Positions 18,275-28,568 of a stretch of DNA of 64,000 bases are shown piece after piece. The stretch covers positions 1,806,817 through 1,870,816 of the forward strand of contig NZ_WUTS01000001.1 of NCBI RefSeq assembly GCF_009901955.1, in the 5' to 3' direction. A program made the translations under genes and the position numbers. Every line of letters starts with the position of its first letter. Positions within the stretch are counted from its first letter, which is position 1. This stretch comes from Halomonas icarae (lineage in GTDB: Bacteria > Pseudomonadota > Gammaproteobacteria > Pseudomonadales > Halomonadaceae). Under the pieces are notes generated by a model, which saw nothing but the letters and a program-made list of their open reading frames with translations, was not told the DNA's origin and made no database searches.

Positions 18275-19417
18275 ATGAAACAGCTCGCTCGCCTGGGTCT
18301 CGGCCTGCTGCTCTCCACCGGCCTTGCCACCGCCCACGCCGAAGAGGTCAAGATCGGCATGATCACCACCCTTTCCGGGGGCGGCTCGCACCTGGGTGTC
18401 GATGTGCGCGATGCCTTCCTGCTGGCCATCGAGCAGTCGGGGCGCGACGATATCGAGGTGCTGGTAAAGGACGATGCCCGCAAGCCCGACCTGGCGCGCA
18501 ACCTGGCCAACGAGTTCATGCAGCGCGACGAAGTGGACCTGATGACCGGTATCATCTGGTCCAATCTGGCCATGGCCGTGGTGCCCTCCGTGGTGCGCCA
18601 GGGAACGTTCTACCTGTCGCCCAATGCCGGCCCCTCGGCCCTCGCTGGCCGGATGTGCCACGAGAACTACTTCAACGTCGCCTATCAGAACGACAACCTG
18701 CATGGTGCCATGGGGGCCTGGATGAAGGAGCAGGGCTATGAGCGACCGCTGATCATGGCCCCCAACTATCCGGCAGGCACCGATGCCCTGGCCGGCTTCA
18801 AGCACCTCTACGAAGGGGAGGTCGCCGACGAGCTCTACACCCAGATGGGCCAGACCGACTACGCCGCCGAGATCGCCCAGATCCGCGCCAGCGATGCCGA
18901 CAGCCTGTTCTTCTTCCTGCCCGGCGGCATGGGCATCTCCTTCATGAAGCAGTGGCAGAACGCCGGGGTAGACCTGCCGGTATTCGGCGCCGCCTTCTCC
19001 TTCGACGAGACCCTGATCAAGGCGGTGGGCGAGGCCGCCATCGGCGCCAGGAATACGTCGCTGTGGGCCTACGACCTGGATAACGACACCAGCCGCGCCT
19101 TCGTCGAGAGCTTCCAGCAAGCCTACGATCGCATGCCGACCCTGTATGCCGCCCAGGGCTTCGATACCGCCAACCTGATCCTCTCTGCCCTGGAGCAGGC
19201 CCACCCCGACGACCAGGACGCCTTCCGCGAGGCGCTGCGTGAGGCGGACTTCGACTCGGTGCGCGGTGAATTCCGCTTCGGCCCCAATCAGCACCCCATC
19301 CAGGATATCTATGTGCGTGAGGTGGTCGCCGGCGAGGATGGCGAGCCGACCAACCGCCTGCTCGGTATCGCCGTCGAGGATATCCAGGATATCTACCACG
19401 TCGACTGCAAGATGTGA
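18275..19417 (+). CDS. Liv-type ABC transporter substrate-binding protein
   Basis: This periplasmic binding protein of about 380 residues has a signal peptide (MKQLARLGLGLLLSTGLATAHA) and the type-I fold of the LivJ/LivK family (EEVKIGMITTLSGGGSHLGVDVRDAFLLAI; NYFNVAYQNDNLHGAMG). It starts a five-gene importer operon. The start at 18275 has GAGG nine bases upstream. The same frame is open back to 17588, but that stretch is antisense to rsd and rejected. The family includes binders of branched-chain amino acids, amides, urea and aromatic acids, so the ligand is not assigned. Confidence 0.9.
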   Translation: MKQLARLGLGLLLSTGLATAHAEEVKIGMITTLSGGGSHLGVDVRDAFLLAIEQSGRDDIEVLVKDDARKPDLARNLANEFMQRDEVDLMTGIIWSNLAMAVVPSVVRQGTFYLSPNAGPSALAGRMCHENYFNVAYQNDNLHGAMGAWMKEQGYERPLIMAPNYPAGTDALAGFKHLYEGEVADELYTQMGQTDYAAEIAQIRASDADSLFFFLPGGMGISFMKQWQNAGVDLPVFGAAFSFDETLIKAVGEAAIGARNTSLWAYDLDNDTSRAFVESFQQAYDRMPTLYAAQGFDTANLILSALEQAHPDDQDAFREALREADFDSVRGEFRFGPNQHPIQDIYVREVVAGEDGEPTNRLLGIAVEDIQDIYHVDCKM

Positions 19418-19429
19418 CGGGACCCTGAC

Positions 19430-20350
19430 GTGTCGGCGACCCTGTTTCTCGAACAACTGATCAACGGCCTGCAGCTGGGCACCATGCTGTTTTTGATGGC
19501 CAGTGGCCTGACCCTGGTGTTCGGGGTCATGGGGCTGATCAACCTGGCCCACGGCTCCTTCTACATGGTGGGAGCCTACCTGACCGCCGCGGTCACCGCC
19601 GCCAGCGGCTCCTTTATGCTCGGCCTGGGGGCGGGGCTGCTCGGGGCCGCCGCGGCGGGGGCACTGGTGGAACTGATCGTGATCCGCCGCCTCTACCACC
19701 GCTCGCATCTCGATCAGGTACTCGCCACCTTCGCCCTGATCCTGATCTTCTCCGAGGGCACCCGCTGGCTGTTCGGTGCCTCGCCCCTGTGGCTGAGCAC
19801 GCCGGAGTGGCTTTCGGGCTATGTCACCCTCCCCGGCGACGCCCGCTACCCGCTCTACCGGCTGGTGATCATCGGCGTGGGCATCACGGTGGCCGTGGGG
19901 CTCTATCTGCTGATCTCGCGGACCCGGCTGGGCATGCGCGTGCGCGCCGGGGAGAGCGACCGCGAGATGATCGGCGCTCTGGGCATCGATATCTCACGCC
20001 TCTACACCGCGGTCTTCGCCCTCGGGGCGGGACTCGCCGGCCTGGCCGGGGCCATGGTCGGAGCGCTGCAGTCGGTGCAGGTGGGCATGGGCGAGCCGGT
20101 GCTGATCCTCGCCTTCGTGGTGATCGTGATCGGCGGTATCGGCTCCATCAAGGGCGCGCTGCTGGGCGCCCTGTTGGTCGGGGTAGTGGATACCCTGGGC
20201 CGTGTATTCCTGCCGCTGTTCTTCCGCGGCTTCCTGCCCCCCTCCGAGGCCACCGATGTGGGTGCCGCTCTCGCCTCGATGCTGATCTATATCCTTATGG
20301 CCGTCATCCTGGCCTTCAAGCCCAAGGGACTCTTCACCGTCAATGACTGA
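19430..20350 (+). CDS. livH: Branched-chain amino acid-type ABC permease (LivH family)
   Basis: This inner-membrane permease of about 306 residues has eight or so hydrophobic segments. Family motifs are INGLQLGTMLFLMASGLTLV, GLINLAHGSFYMVGAY and the EAA-like loop RAGESDREMIGALGIDISRLY. The start is GTG at 19430, 12 bases after the binding-protein stop. It overlaps livM by eight bases. Liv by family only; the substrate may differ. Confidence 0.93.
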   Translation: MSATLFLEQLINGLQLGTMLFLMASGLTLVFGVMGLINLAHGSFYMVGAYLTAAVTAASGSFMLGLGAGLLGAAAAGALVELIVIRRLYHRSHLDQVLATFALILIFSEGTRWLFGASPLWLSTPEWLSGYVTLPGDARYPLYRLVIIGVGITVAVGLYLLISRTRLGMRVRAGESDREMIGALGIDISRLYTAVFALGAGLAGLAGAMVGALQSVQVGMGEPVLILAFVVIVIGGIGSIKGALLGALLVGVVDTLGRVFLPLFFRGFLPPSEATDVGAALASMLIYILMAVILAFKPKGLFTVND

Positions 20351-21392
20351 CCCGACACCTTCCGGCATCGCTCTCGAGGCCCCGTCCCCCTCCTCGCCTC
20401 GCCGCCTCGGCCGACGAGGCGTGGTGCAACTCCTTATGCTCGCCCTGCTGCTGGTACTGCCGGTGGCCGCCGACCTGCTGGGGCACCCCTATTATGTGAG
20501 CCTCGCCTCACGCCTGACGCTGATCGCCATGGCCGCGGTAGGCCTCAACCTGGCACTGGGTTATGGCGGCATGATCAGCTTCGGTCACGCCGCCTACTTC
20601 GGCCTCGGCGGCTATATCGCCGGCATCGGCGCCTACCACGCCTTCGATGCCACCGCCTTCATGGGCCTGCTGCCCGGCAGCGACAACCTGCTGGTGCTGT
20701 GGCCGCTGGCGATGCTCGCCTGTGGCCTGCTGGCGCTGCTGATCGGTGCCGTCTCGCTGCGCACTTCCGGGGTCTACTTCATCATGATCACCCTGGCCTT
20801 CGCCCAGATGGTCTACTACTTCGCCAACTCCTGGCCCACCTACGGCGGTCAGGATGGCCTGCCCATCTACCTGCGCAACCAACTGCCTGGACTCGACACC
20901 CAGGACCCGCTGACCTTCTTCCTGATCTGCTTCACCGGCCTGGTGCTGGCAATGGCGCTCACCTCGCGGCTGATGGGCTCACGCTTCGGTGCGGCCCTGA
21001 CCATGGCACGGCTCAACGAGACCCGCCTGGCCACCGCCGGCATCTCCCCCTACCCCATCCGCCTGCTGGCCTTCGTGGTCTCGGCGGTGATCACCGGCCT
21101 GGCCGGTGCGCTGTATGCCGATCTCAACGGCTTCGTCAGCCCCAGCATGCTCAGCTGGCACATGTCCGGCGAGCTGATGGTGATCGTCATCCTCGGCGGG
21201 GTCGGCCGTCTCTACGGCCCCCTGGCCGGGGCCGTGCTGTTTATCAGCATGGAGACCCTGCTCGGTGGAGTGACCGAGTACTGGCAGCTGTTTCTCGGCC
21301 TGGTGCTGCTCGGCGTGGTGCTGTTCGCCCGACACGGCGTGATGGGCTGGCTGGCCGGGAGAGAGAGCCCTGGGAGAGAGCCCCATGAGTGA
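20343..21392 (+). CDS. livM: Branched-chain amino acid-type ABC permease (LivM family)
   Basis: This is the second permease of the importer, 349 residues. It has a cytoplasmic N-terminus of about 28 residues and then the family core (LIAMAAVGLNLALGYGGMISFGHAAYFGLGGYIAG). The conserved MARLNETRLATAGISPYPIRL coupling loop and GGVGRLYGPLAGAVLF follow. It overlaps its neighbours on both sides by eight bases, showing tight translational coupling. Confidence 0.93.
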   Translation: MTDPTPSGIALEAPSPSSPRRLGRRGVVQLLMLALLLVLPVAADLLGHPYYVSLASRLTLIAMAAVGLNLALGYGGMISFGHAAYFGLGGYIAGIGAYHAFDATAFMGLLPGSDNLLVLWPLAMLACGLLALLIGAVSLRTSGVYFIMITLAFAQMVYYFANSWPTYGGQDGLPIYLRNQLPGLDTQDPLTFFLICFTGLVLAMALTSRLMGSRFGAALTMARLNETRLATAGISPYPIRLLAFVVSAVITGLAGALYADLNGFVSPSMLSWHMSGELMVIVILGGVGRLYGPLAGAVLFISMETLLGGVTEYWQLFLGLVLLGVVLFARHGVMGWLAGRESPGREPHE

Positions 21393-22128
21393 GGCGGTAC
21401 TGGCTCTCGAGGGGCTGCACAAGCGCTTCGGCGCCCTGACGGCCACCGATGATGTCTCGCTCACCCTGCGGCGCGGCGAGATCCATGCCCTGATCGGCCC
21501 CAATGGTGCCGGCAAGTCGACGCTGATCGCACAGATCACCGGCAACCTGCGCCCCGACGCCGGGCGAGTGCTGCTCGACGGCGAGGAGATCACCGAACTG
21601 AGCGTCGCCGCCCGTGCCCGACGCGGGCTGGGCCGCAGCTTCCAGGTCTCGTCGCTGGCCGAGCCGTTGACGGTGATCCGTAACGTGATGATCGGCGTAC
21701 AGGCGGTGAGTGGCCATAGTTTCCGGTTCTGGACGCCGGTTCACCGCGACCGTCGCCTGCTGGAGCCGGCCATGGCGGCCCTCGCCCGCATGGGGCTTGA
21801 GCATCGCGCCTGGACGCCGGTGGCGGCGCTGTCTCACGGGGAACGCCGCGCCCTGGAGGTCGCCTGCGCCCTGGCCCTCGAGCCCCGCGCCCTGCTGCTG
21901 GACGAGCCCATGGCCGGCCTGGGACCCGAGGGCTCGGCCCGGCTCACCGAACTACTCGAGTCGTTGAAGCAGGAGGTGCCCATCCTCTTGATCGAGCATG
22001 ATATGCAGGCGGTATTTCGGCTCGCCGAACGCCTCTCGGTGCTGGTCGCGGGCCGGGTCATCGCCCATGGCGATGTCGATACCATCCGTCGCGACCCGCG
22101 CGTCCGCGACGCCTATCTGGGAGAGTGA
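21385..22128 (+). CDS. livG: ABC importer ATPase (LivG family)
   Basis: This 247-residue ATP-binding subunit has Walker A GPNGAGKST, the signature LSHGERRALEVA (variant of LSGGQ) and Walker B ALLLDEPMAGLG. It pairs with the LivF-type subunit to drive the LivH/LivM permease. It overlaps livM by eight bases and livF by four. Confidence 0.94.
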   Translation: MSEAVLALEGLHKRFGALTATDDVSLTLRRGEIHALIGPNGAGKSTLIAQITGNLRPDAGRVLLDGEEITELSVAARARRGLGRSFQVSSLAEPLTVIRNVMIGVQAVSGHSFRFWTPVHRDRRLLEPAMAALARMGLEHRAWTPVAALSHGERRALEVACALALEPRALLLDEPMAGLGPEGSARLTELLESLKQEVPILLIEHDMQAVFRLAERLSVLVAGRVIAHGDVDTIRRDPRVRDAYLGE

Positions 22129-22814
22129 CCCTGATGCTCAAGATGGAGGCCATCGAGACCCGTTACGGCCCCGCCCAGGCCCTGTTCGGCGTGGACCTGG
22201 AGGTTCGGGCCGGCCAGATGGTAGCGCTGATGGGGCGCAACGGCATGGGCAAGACCACCACCATCCGTTCGCTCTTCGGCCTGACCCCGGCCCATGCCGG
22301 GAGCATCCTGTTCGAGGGGCATGATCTGCGCCGGCTACCGCCCCAGCGGATCGCTCGCCTGGGGCTGGGGCTGGTGCCGGAGGGGCGACGCTGCTTTCCC
22401 AACCTGACGGTGCGCGAAAATCTGCTGGTGGCCGCGCGCCCCGGTGAGTGGACGCTGGCGAGGGCCGAAGAGCTCTTCCCGCGCCTGGGCGAACGCGACC
22501 GTCAATCCGCCGCGACCCTCTCCGGTGGCGAGCAGCAGATGCTGGCCATTGGCCGAGCGTTGATGACCAACCCACGCCTGCTGGTGCTCGACGAGGCCAC
22601 CGAGGGGCTCGCCCCGGTGATTCGTCAGGAGATCTGGCACGCCATCCGGCGCCTCAAGGCTCAGGGCCAGGCGATCCTGATCGTCGACAAGACACTGTCG
22701 GAGCTGCTGCCAATGGCCGATCACTGCGTGCTGCTGGAGAAGGGGCGCAGCGCCTGGAGTGGCGCGCCCGAAGCACTCACCGAGTCGCTTCGCGACCGCT
22801 ATCTGGGGGTGTGA
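22125..22814 (+). CDS. livF: ABC importer ATPase (LivF family)
   Basis: This 229-residue second ATPase has Walker A GRNGMGKTTT, signature LSGGEQQMLAIGRAL and Walker B LLVLDEATEGLAP. The GTG start overlaps the livG stop (GTGA, 22125-22128). An ATG three codons later is an alternative. It is the last gene of the importer operon. The next gene is on the opposite strand. Confidence 0.94.
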   Translation: MTLMLKMEAIETRYGPAQALFGVDLEVRAGQMVALMGRNGMGKTTTIRSLFGLTPAHAGSILFEGHDLRRLPPQRIARLGLGLVPEGRRCFPNLTVRENLLVAARPGEWTLARAEELFPRLGERDRQSAATLSGGEQQMLAIGRALMTNPRLLVLDEATEGLAPVIRQEIWHAIRRLKAQGQAILIVDKTLSELLPMADHCVLLEKGRSAWSGAPEALTESLRDRYLGV

Positions 22815-22899
22815 TAACTCGCACACCCTTTCTCGGGTCCATCGCATCGCGCCGTGAAACCGTTCGGCAGTGAGCATTGGGAGGCACCCCTTGCACCCG

Positions 22900-23760
22900 C
22901 TAACGATGGAATCTCTTGATCATCTCGGCCAGGCACCCGCCATCGAGATAGTGCTCGAGGATCGAGAAGTGGTCGTTGCCGGTCAGCACGGCATGCTCCA
23001 CACCGATGCCCTGTCTCTCCAGATGGGTGGCATACGCTTCCATCTGGCGGGCAAACTCGGTGGACTCCTCGCCGCCCGCGATGAGGCTGACCCGTGTGGG
23101 TACCCGGCAGAGCAGGAAGGTGGGGCTGAATTCCGCGACGTCGCGCCCATCGAGCTGTAGCTTGGGCTGCAACCACGACCAGGGAAATGGCCTCAAATCA
23201 TAGAGACCACTGATGCAGAGTGCCCCGCGCAGCGGGCTTTCCGACAGGCCATACTCCCCTGCCCAGTCGGTGGCCAGCAGCATGGCACTGAGGTGGCCAC
23301 CGGCGGAGTGGCCGGAGACGCTGATCTCGGCGGGGTCACAGTTCAATTCATCCGCATGGCGCCAGGCCCAGACCAGCGCGGCCCGTGCCTGGCGCACCAG
23401 CTCGCCGAAGCGCACCGTCGGGCAGAGCGCGTAGTTGACCACGCCGACCGTGATGCCGGACGCCACCAGGTCATCGACGATAAAGCCGAACTCATGGCTG
23501 TCGAGCGAGCGCCAGTAGCCACCGTGGAAGAAGAGATGCAGCGGCGCCCTCTCGCCCTGCCTGAGCCCCTCGGCATGGTAGATATCCAGCCGTTCGGCCA
23601 GGCTCGGCCCATAGGGCACATCGAGGGAGACGCGGTGGCGGACCCGTGAAGCCTCGCTGCGCGCCCGCCAGTCGGCGACCAGCGCCGCCCCGTCGCGACC
23701 ACGCATGGGATCATAGGCGGCGTCGATGGCTTCCTGGGTGGCGAAGTCCCGGTAGAGCAT
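22900..23760 (-). CDS. Alpha/beta hydrolase, kynurenine formamidase-like
   Basis: This enzyme of about 286 residues carries the HGGYW oxyanion motif typical of arylformamidase/BD-FAE-like esterases (here FFHGGYWRSLDSHEF). It also has nucleophile SGHSAGGH and a C-terminal His in TGNDHFSILE. The family hydrolyses N-formyl-kynurenine, carbamates or esters. No kynurenine pathway gene is next to it, so the substrate is open. It converges on the Liv-type importer, and a shared substrate is possible but unproven. ATG at 23760 is chosen. A GTG at 23772 would add four residues, and neither has a strong ribosome site. Confidence 0.82.
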   Translation of the reverse strand: MLYRDFATQEAIDAAYDPMRGRDGAALVADWRARSEASRVRHRVSLDVPYGPSLAERLDIYHAEGLRQGERAPLHLFFHGGYWRSLDSHEFGFIVDDLVASGITVGVVNYALCPTVRFGELVRQARAALVWAWRHADELNCDPAEISVSGHSAGGHLSAMLLATDWAGEYGLSESPLRGALCISGLYDLRPFPWSWLQPKLQLDGRDVAEFSPTFLLCRVPTRVSLIAGGEESTEFARQMEAYATHLERQGIGVEHAVLTGNDHFSILEHYLDGGCLAEMIKRFHR

Positions 23761-23791
23761 GACGGTTCTCACTGAAGGTTATCGCTGAGGA

Positions 23792-24304
23792 TTATCGCTC
23801 GCGGAAGGCCCTGAACAGCAGGCCGAGTGGCGCCAGCGCCAGCACGATAAAGCCCACCAGCGTCCAGCCCGGCAGCGAGACGCCCAGGAACAGGAAGTCG
23901 ATATCGGCGCACTCACCGGAGCCCGAGAGCACCATGTTGACCACCTCCTGCAGCGGCAGGATATCCAGCATGTAGTCGAGGCCCGGGCCGCAGCTGGGCA
24001 CCTCATCGGCAGGCAGCGACTGCAGCCAGAGATGTCGCCAGGCCACCCCGATGCCGGCGCCGACCGCCCCCAAGCCCAGCAGGCCGTAGAGTGCCGCCCC
24101 GAGGCGACCGGCGGGGTTATGGATGGCCGCCACGGCGAACACCAGCCCTGCGGCAATGACCGCCACCCGCTGGAAGATGCACAACGGGCAGGGCTCGAGA
24201 CCGACAAGATGCTCGAGGCCCAGCGCCACCAACATCATCACTACACAGAAGGCCAGCCCGGCGAGGCTCCAGTGGCGTACCTCGAGCCGTGAAAGTGCGC
24301 TCAT
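23792..24304 (-). CDS. dsbB: Disulfide bond formation protein B
   Basis: DsbB re-oxidises periplasmic DsbA and passes electrons to quinones. The 170-residue protein has four membrane segments, the Cys39-Pro-Leu-Cys42 pair in the first periplasmic loop with the conserved FQR after it, and the second pair Cys105 and Cys132. Its ATG overlaps the gshA stop by four bases (24301-24304), so these thiol genes are coupled. Confidence 0.94.
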   Translation of the reverse strand: MSALSRLEVRHWSLAGLAFCVVMMLVALGLEHLVGLEPCPLCIFQRVAVIAAGLVFAVAAIHNPAGRLGAALYGLLGLGAVGAGIGVAWRHLWLQSLPADEVPSCGPGLDYMLDILPLQEVVNMVLSGSGECADIDFLFLGVSLPGWTLVGFIVLALAPLGLLFRAFRER

Positions 24305-25911
24305 CGGCCGGCCCCATCGGTCACCCGTGATTCTCGCGCCCGCTTGAAATAGCCGCTCAGGAAGTCGGCGAAGGAGACGCGGTCCGCGGCTTCGATCTGG
24401 GCCTGCTGTTGATGGGAGGTCTCGATCAGCTCGGCAAGGAGTCTTTCACGACCGGAGGCCATGGGTTCATGGCGCAGCTGCTCGGCCTGATCCCGAGCGA
24501 TCGCCAGGATGACATCGGAGAGCTCCTCGCCACTCTCCTCCAGGCGCGCCAGCAGCTGGCCGGAAGGGGTCAGCGTCGGGTCAGCCAGGCGTGGGGCCAT
24601 GGCGGCTACGGCGTCGGCATGCGGCGTGCCCTCTTCCAAGCGATCGAGCAGCTCGGCGACCCCGCGCATCTCATCGAGAATCTCACCCCCCCAGTCGGCC
24701 ACGCTGCGCGGCTTGCCGGCGTGACAGAGGCGTAGCGCAGGATCACGGCCGCGTTCCACCACCAGCTGTCGATTATCGTCGAGCGCCTCGCACTCGGCAT
24801 CGGGGATCCATGGGCTCTCGGAGAGCAGGCACCACATCACAAAGGTATCGATGAAGTGGATCTGTGTCTCGTCCACGCCCAGGGTCAGCAGCGGGTTGAG
24901 GTCGAGGCAGCGAACCTCGATATACTCCACGCCACGGGCCTCCAGGGCCTGACTCGGGGTCTCGTCGTGACGGGCCACCCGCTTGGGGCGGATATCGCTG
25001 TAGTACTCGTTCTCGATCTGCAGGATATTGGCGTTGAGCTGGCGCCACTCGCCATTTTCATTGACGCCAAGGGCCTCGTAGGCGGGCCATGGCGTGGAGA
25101 TGGCATGGCGCAGGGTGTTGACGTAGTTGGAGAGGGAGTTGAAACAGATCTTGAGCTGCTGCTGCACCTTGTTCTGGTACCCCAGATCCGACATGCGCAG
25201 GCTGGTCGCGTAGCGCGAGATCAGCGTCTCCTGGCCATGGGCCGAGAGCTTGTCGGGTACCCTGCCGTCGGGCAGGAAGCTGCGGTCGATGGCCGGCGAG
25301 GCGCCGAACAGATAGAGCAGCAGCCAGCTGTGGCGCCGAAAGTTGCGAATCAGGCCGAAGTAGCGCTGCGAGCGATAGTCGTTGAACGGGGTGTCTCCGG
25401 CACCGTCGATATCACGCAGCAGCGTCCAGAGGTCGTCGGGCAGCGAGACGTTGTAGTGCACCCCGGCGATGGCCTGCATGATGCGCCCGTAACGTACGTC
25501 GAGCCCCTGACGATAGACCCGCTTCATGGTGCCCACATTGGAGCTGCCGTAGTCGGCGATCGGGATGCTGTCGTTGCCTTCGAGACGCGCCGGCATGCTG
25601 GCCGGCCAGATCAGCTCGTCGCCCAGGTAGCGATAGCTGAAGCGGTGCAGGTCGCCGAGAAACGCCATGGCATCGGCGGGCCGGCTGGTCACCGGCGTGA
25701 TGTACTCCAGCAGCGCCTCGGAGTAGTCCGTGGTGATATGCGGATGAGTCAGCTTGGAGCCCAGCGCATGGGGGTGCTGCGACTGGGCGACGTGCCCCTC
25801 GCGGTCGACGCGCAGCCCCTCCTTCTCGAGGCCACGGCGCAGTCGGCTGAACTCACCCTGGCGGGCGGGACCCTCCAGGCGGGAAACGAGACTGGTGAGT
25901 GTATCGGACAA
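24301..25911 (-). CDS. gshA: Glutamate-cysteine ligase
   Basis: GshA makes gamma-glutamylcysteine, the first step of glutathione synthesis. The protein of about 536 residues has the gammaproteobacterial GshA core: RRGLEKEGLRV, SKLTHPHITTDYSEALLEYITP, FLGDLHRFSYRYLGDELIWPASMP, the long YGRIMQAIAGVHYNVSLPD, and RGVEYIEVRCLDLNP. No ATG fits the family N-terminus. A TTG at 25911 with AAGGGG seven bases upstream does, and a GTG at 25917 is the alternative. The frame is open to 25962. It also supplies glutathione relevant to the hydroquinone reductase and chaC elsewhere in the window. Confidence 0.94.
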   Translation of the reverse strand: MSDTLTSLVSRLEGPARQGEFSRLRRGLEKEGLRVDREGHVAQSQHPHALGSKLTHPHITTDYSEALLEYITPVTSRPADAMAFLGDLHRFSYRYLGDELIWPASMPARLEGNDSIPIADYGSSNVGTMKRVYRQGLDVRYGRIMQAIAGVHYNVSLPDDLWTLLRDIDGAGDTPFNDYRSQRYFGLIRNFRRHSWLLLYLFGASPAIDRSFLPDGRVPDKLSAHGQETLISRYATSLRMSDLGYQNKVQQQLKICFNSLSNYVNTLRHAISTPWPAYEALGVNENGEWRQLNANILQIENEYYSDIRPKRVARHDETPSQALEARGVEYIEVRCLDLNPLLTLGVDETQIHFIDTFVMWCLLSESPWIPDAECEALDDNRQLVVERGRDPALRLCHAGKPRSVADWGGEILDEMRGVAELLDRLEEGTPHADAVAAMAPRLADPTLTPSGQLLARLEESGEELSDVILAIARDQAEQLRHEPMASGRERLLAELIETSHQQQAQIEAADRVSFADFLSGYFKRARESRVTDGAGR

Positions 25912-26088
25912 GGTAACACCCCTTGTGTTGGAAAGGCGCGGTGGAAGGCGCCGAGGCGGCATGCCACGCGGATAGTAACGCGGATAGTGAGACGGGCGCC
26001 CGTACGGCGCCCGTCAATATGCTGATTATGGTACCTGATAGCCGCCATGCAAAGGTTAGCCGGCTTCAGAATCGGGCACGGTGGGCAG

Positions 26089-28461
26089 TCATTGCTTCTG
26101 CTTGGCCTTGAGCAGCGCAGCCCCCAGAGCCCCCATCTGCCCCTTGTCGTCGTCCCGGGAGTGCCGCCCCTTGCCGTGCCCGCCCTTGCGGGGCGGCTTC
26201 TGGCCTGGCGGCTGCCGCCCCTCCTGACGAGCTCGCTCACCGCCGCGGCGGCCGGCGCCCTGCTCATCCGGCTGGTCATCGAGGCGCATGGTGAGGCCGA
26301 TGCGTGCGCGCTCCAGATCGACGCTCATCACCTTGACCTTGACGATATCGCCGGCCTTGACCACCGTGCGCGGGTCCTCGACAAACTTGTCGGAAAGCGC
26401 CGAGATATGCACCAGGCCATCCTGGTGGACGCCGATATCCACGAAGGCACCGAAGTGGGTCACGTTGGTGACACTGCCCTCGAGCACCATGCCGGGCTCC
26501 AGGTCCTTGAGGGTCTCCACCCCCTCGCGAAACTCGGCGGCCTTGAACTCGGGCCGCGGGTCACGGCCAGGCTTGTCGAGTTCAACGAGAATATCGGTGA
26601 CCGTGGGCAGCCCGAAGCGCTCGTCGGCGAAGTCGGCAGGCCTGACGGCCTTCAGGGTAGCGCTGTCACCGATCAGGCTGCCGAGCTCGCGGCCGCTTCT
26701 TTCGGCGATGCGCTCGACCAGGGGATAGGCCTCAGGGTGCACGGCGCTGGCATCCAGCGGGTTGTCGCCGTTCATGATGCGCAGGAAGCCGGCGCACTGC
26801 TCGAAGGTCTTGGGACCCAGGCGGCTGACATCGAGCAACTGCTTGCGGCTGGCGAAGGGACCCTCGGCATTACGCCGCGCGACGATGGCCTCGGCCAATG
26901 CCGGCGAGAGACCCGCCACCCGGGAGAGCAGCGCACTGGAGGCGGTATTGAGATCGACCCCGATGGCGTTGACGCAGTCCTCGATCACCGCCTCCAGACT
27001 GCGCGACAGCTGCACCTGGGAGACATCGTGCTGGTACTGGCCCACCCCGATGGACTTGGGTTCGATCTTGACCAGCTCGGCCAGGGGGTCCTGCAGGCGC
27101 CGGGCGATGGAGACCGCACCGCGGATGGTGACATCCAGATCGGGCAGCTCCCGGGCGGCATACTCCGAGGCCGAATAGACCGAGGCACCGGCCTCACTGA
27201 CCATCACCTTGGCGAGTGAGCGCCTGCCGGCCAGCTGCTTGACCAGGTCGCCCGCCAGACGGTCGGTCTCGCGGCTGGCAGTACCGTTGCCCACGGCAAT
27301 CAGCGACACATCGTGACGCTCCACCAGCTGGGCCAGCTCGGCCAGCGAGGCGTCCCAGGCATTACGGGGCGCATGGGGATAGATGGTGGTGTGAGCCAGG
27401 AACTGACCGGTGGCATCCACCACCGCCACCTTGCAGCCGGTACGCAGGCCGGGGTCGATGGCAAGGGTGGCCTTCTGGCCCGCCGGAGCCGCCAGCAACA
27501 GATCCTTGAGGTTGGCCGCGAAGACCTCGATGGCCTCGAGCTCGGCCCGCTCGCGCAGTCGGCCCAGCAGCTCGGTCTCGAGATGGGTATAGAGCTTGAC
27601 CCGCCAGGTCCAGCGCACCACGTCGCGCAGCCACTTGTCGGCGGCACGCCCCTCGTCATGGATGGAAAAGTGTTTGGCAATGGCCACCTGGGCGGGATGG
27701 ATCGGTGCCTCCTCCTCACCCGGCAGGCGGATCGCCAGCGTCAACACGCCCTCGTTGCGGCCGCGGAACATGGCCAGGGCCCGGTGCGACGGCACCTTGG
27801 CCAACCGCTCATCATGCTCGAAGTAGTCGGAGAACTTGGCGCCCTCACGCTCCTTGCCCGGAATCACTCGGGCACTGAGCTCGCCTTCGCTCCACAGCCG
27901 CTCGCGCAGTCGGCCGACCAGTTCGGCATCCTCGGCGAAGCGCTCCATCAGGATCTGGCGGGCGCCGTCCAGGGCTGCCTTGGTGTCCTCCACTGCAGGG
28001 GTATCACCCTCCGCGGGGCGCAGATAGCCCGCCGCCTCGGCCTCGGGGTCGAGGGTCGGGTCACTCAGCAGGGTATCGGCCAGTGGCTCGAGCCCGGCCT
28101 CCCGAGCGATCTGGGCCTTGGTGCGGCGCTTCTTCTTGTAGGGCAGGTAGAGGTCTTCGAGGCGCTGCTTGGTATCGGCGGCCTCGATCAACCCGGCCAG
28201 CTCGTCGGTCAGCTTGCCCTGCTCGTCGATGGTCGCCAGCACCGTGGCTCGGCGCTCCTCCAGCTCGCGCAGATAACTCAGACGCTCATGGAGGTGGCGC
28301 AGCTGGGTATCGTCGAGACCACCGGTGACCTCCTTGCGATAGCGGGCAATGAAGGGCACGGTCGCCCCGCCGTCGAGCAGCTCCAGCGTGGCGGAGACCT
28401 GCTGTGGACGAATGGATAACTCTTCGGCGAGGCGCGCGGTAATGCGTTTGGTGGCGTCCAT
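26089..28461 (-). CDS. tex: Tex-family transcription accessory protein
   Basis: This 790-residue nucleic-acid-binding protein is of the Tex/YhgF family. It has a helical N-terminus with [17 protein letters not shown], a YqgF-like core ([17 protein letters not shown]), tandem helix-hairpin-helix segments ([20 protein letters not shown]) and a C-terminal S1 domain ([22 protein letters not shown]). Tex is related to eukaryotic Spt6 and affects transcription and stress tolerance. The last 70 residues are a basic Gly/Arg/Lys-rich tail. The ATG at 28461 has AAGGGG upstream. Confidence 0.95.
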   Translation of the reverse strand: MDATKRITARLAEELSIRPQQVSATLELLDGGATVPFIARYRKEVTGGLDDTQLRHLHERLSYLRELEERRATVLATIDEQGKLTDELAGLIEAADTKQRLEDLYLPYKKKRRTKAQIAREAGLEPLADTLLSDPTLDPEAEAAGYLRPAEGDTPAVEDTKAALDGARQILMERFAEDAELVGRLRERLWSEGELSARVIPGKEREGAKFSDYFEHDERLAKVPSHRALAMFRGRNEGVLTLAIRLPGEEEAPIHPAQVAIAKHFSIHDEGRAADKWLRDVVRWTWRVKLYTHLETELLGRLRERAELEAIEVFAANLKDLLLAAPAGQKATLAIDPGLRTGCKVAVVDATGQFLAHTTIYPHAPRNAWDASLAELAQLVERHDVSLIAVGNGTASRETDRLAGDLVKQLAGRRSLAKVMVSEAGASVYSASEYAARELPDLDVTIRGAVSIARRLQDPLAELVKIEPKSIGVGQYQHDVSQVQLSRSLEAVIEDCVNAIGVDLNTASSALLSRVAGLSPALAEAIVARRNAEGPFASRKQLLDVSRLGPKTFEQCAGFLRIMNGDNPLDASAVHPEAYPLVERIAERSGRELGSLIGDSATLKAVRPADFADERFGLPTVTDILVELDKPGRDPRPEFKAAEFREGVETLKDLEPGMVLEGSVTNVTHFGAFVDIGVHQDGLVHISALSDKFVEDPRTVVKAGDIVKVKVMSVDLERARIGLTMRLDDQPDEQGAGRRGGERARQEGRQPPGQKPPRKGGHGKGRHSRDDDKGQMGALGAALLKAKQKQ

Positions 28462-28552
28462 GTAACCCCTTCACTAATGCTCGATAATCAATCGCGACAA
28501 GGTATCACAAACGCCGAAGCGAGCCACGCACGGGTCGCCCAACGACTTTAGT

Positions 28553-28568
28553 CCAAGCGTTCGCTTGG
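28553..28568. promoter_or_regulatory. Perfect palindrome, candidate operator
   Basis: CCAAGCGTTCGCTTGG is a perfect 16-base inverted repeat in the 287-base gap between divergent tex and the acyl-CoA synthetase gene. Its form suits a TetR-type repressor dimer. A second inverted repeat, AGCCGG (28578-28583) with CCGGCT (28592-28597), lies ten bases on. The binding protein is unknown. Confidence 0.5.

Noticed and set aside
24301-25962. ATG-type start for gshA at 25962
   Set aside because: The extra residues are Arg/Pro-rich and unlike the family. A TTG at 25911 has the ribosome site and matches the known N-terminus.
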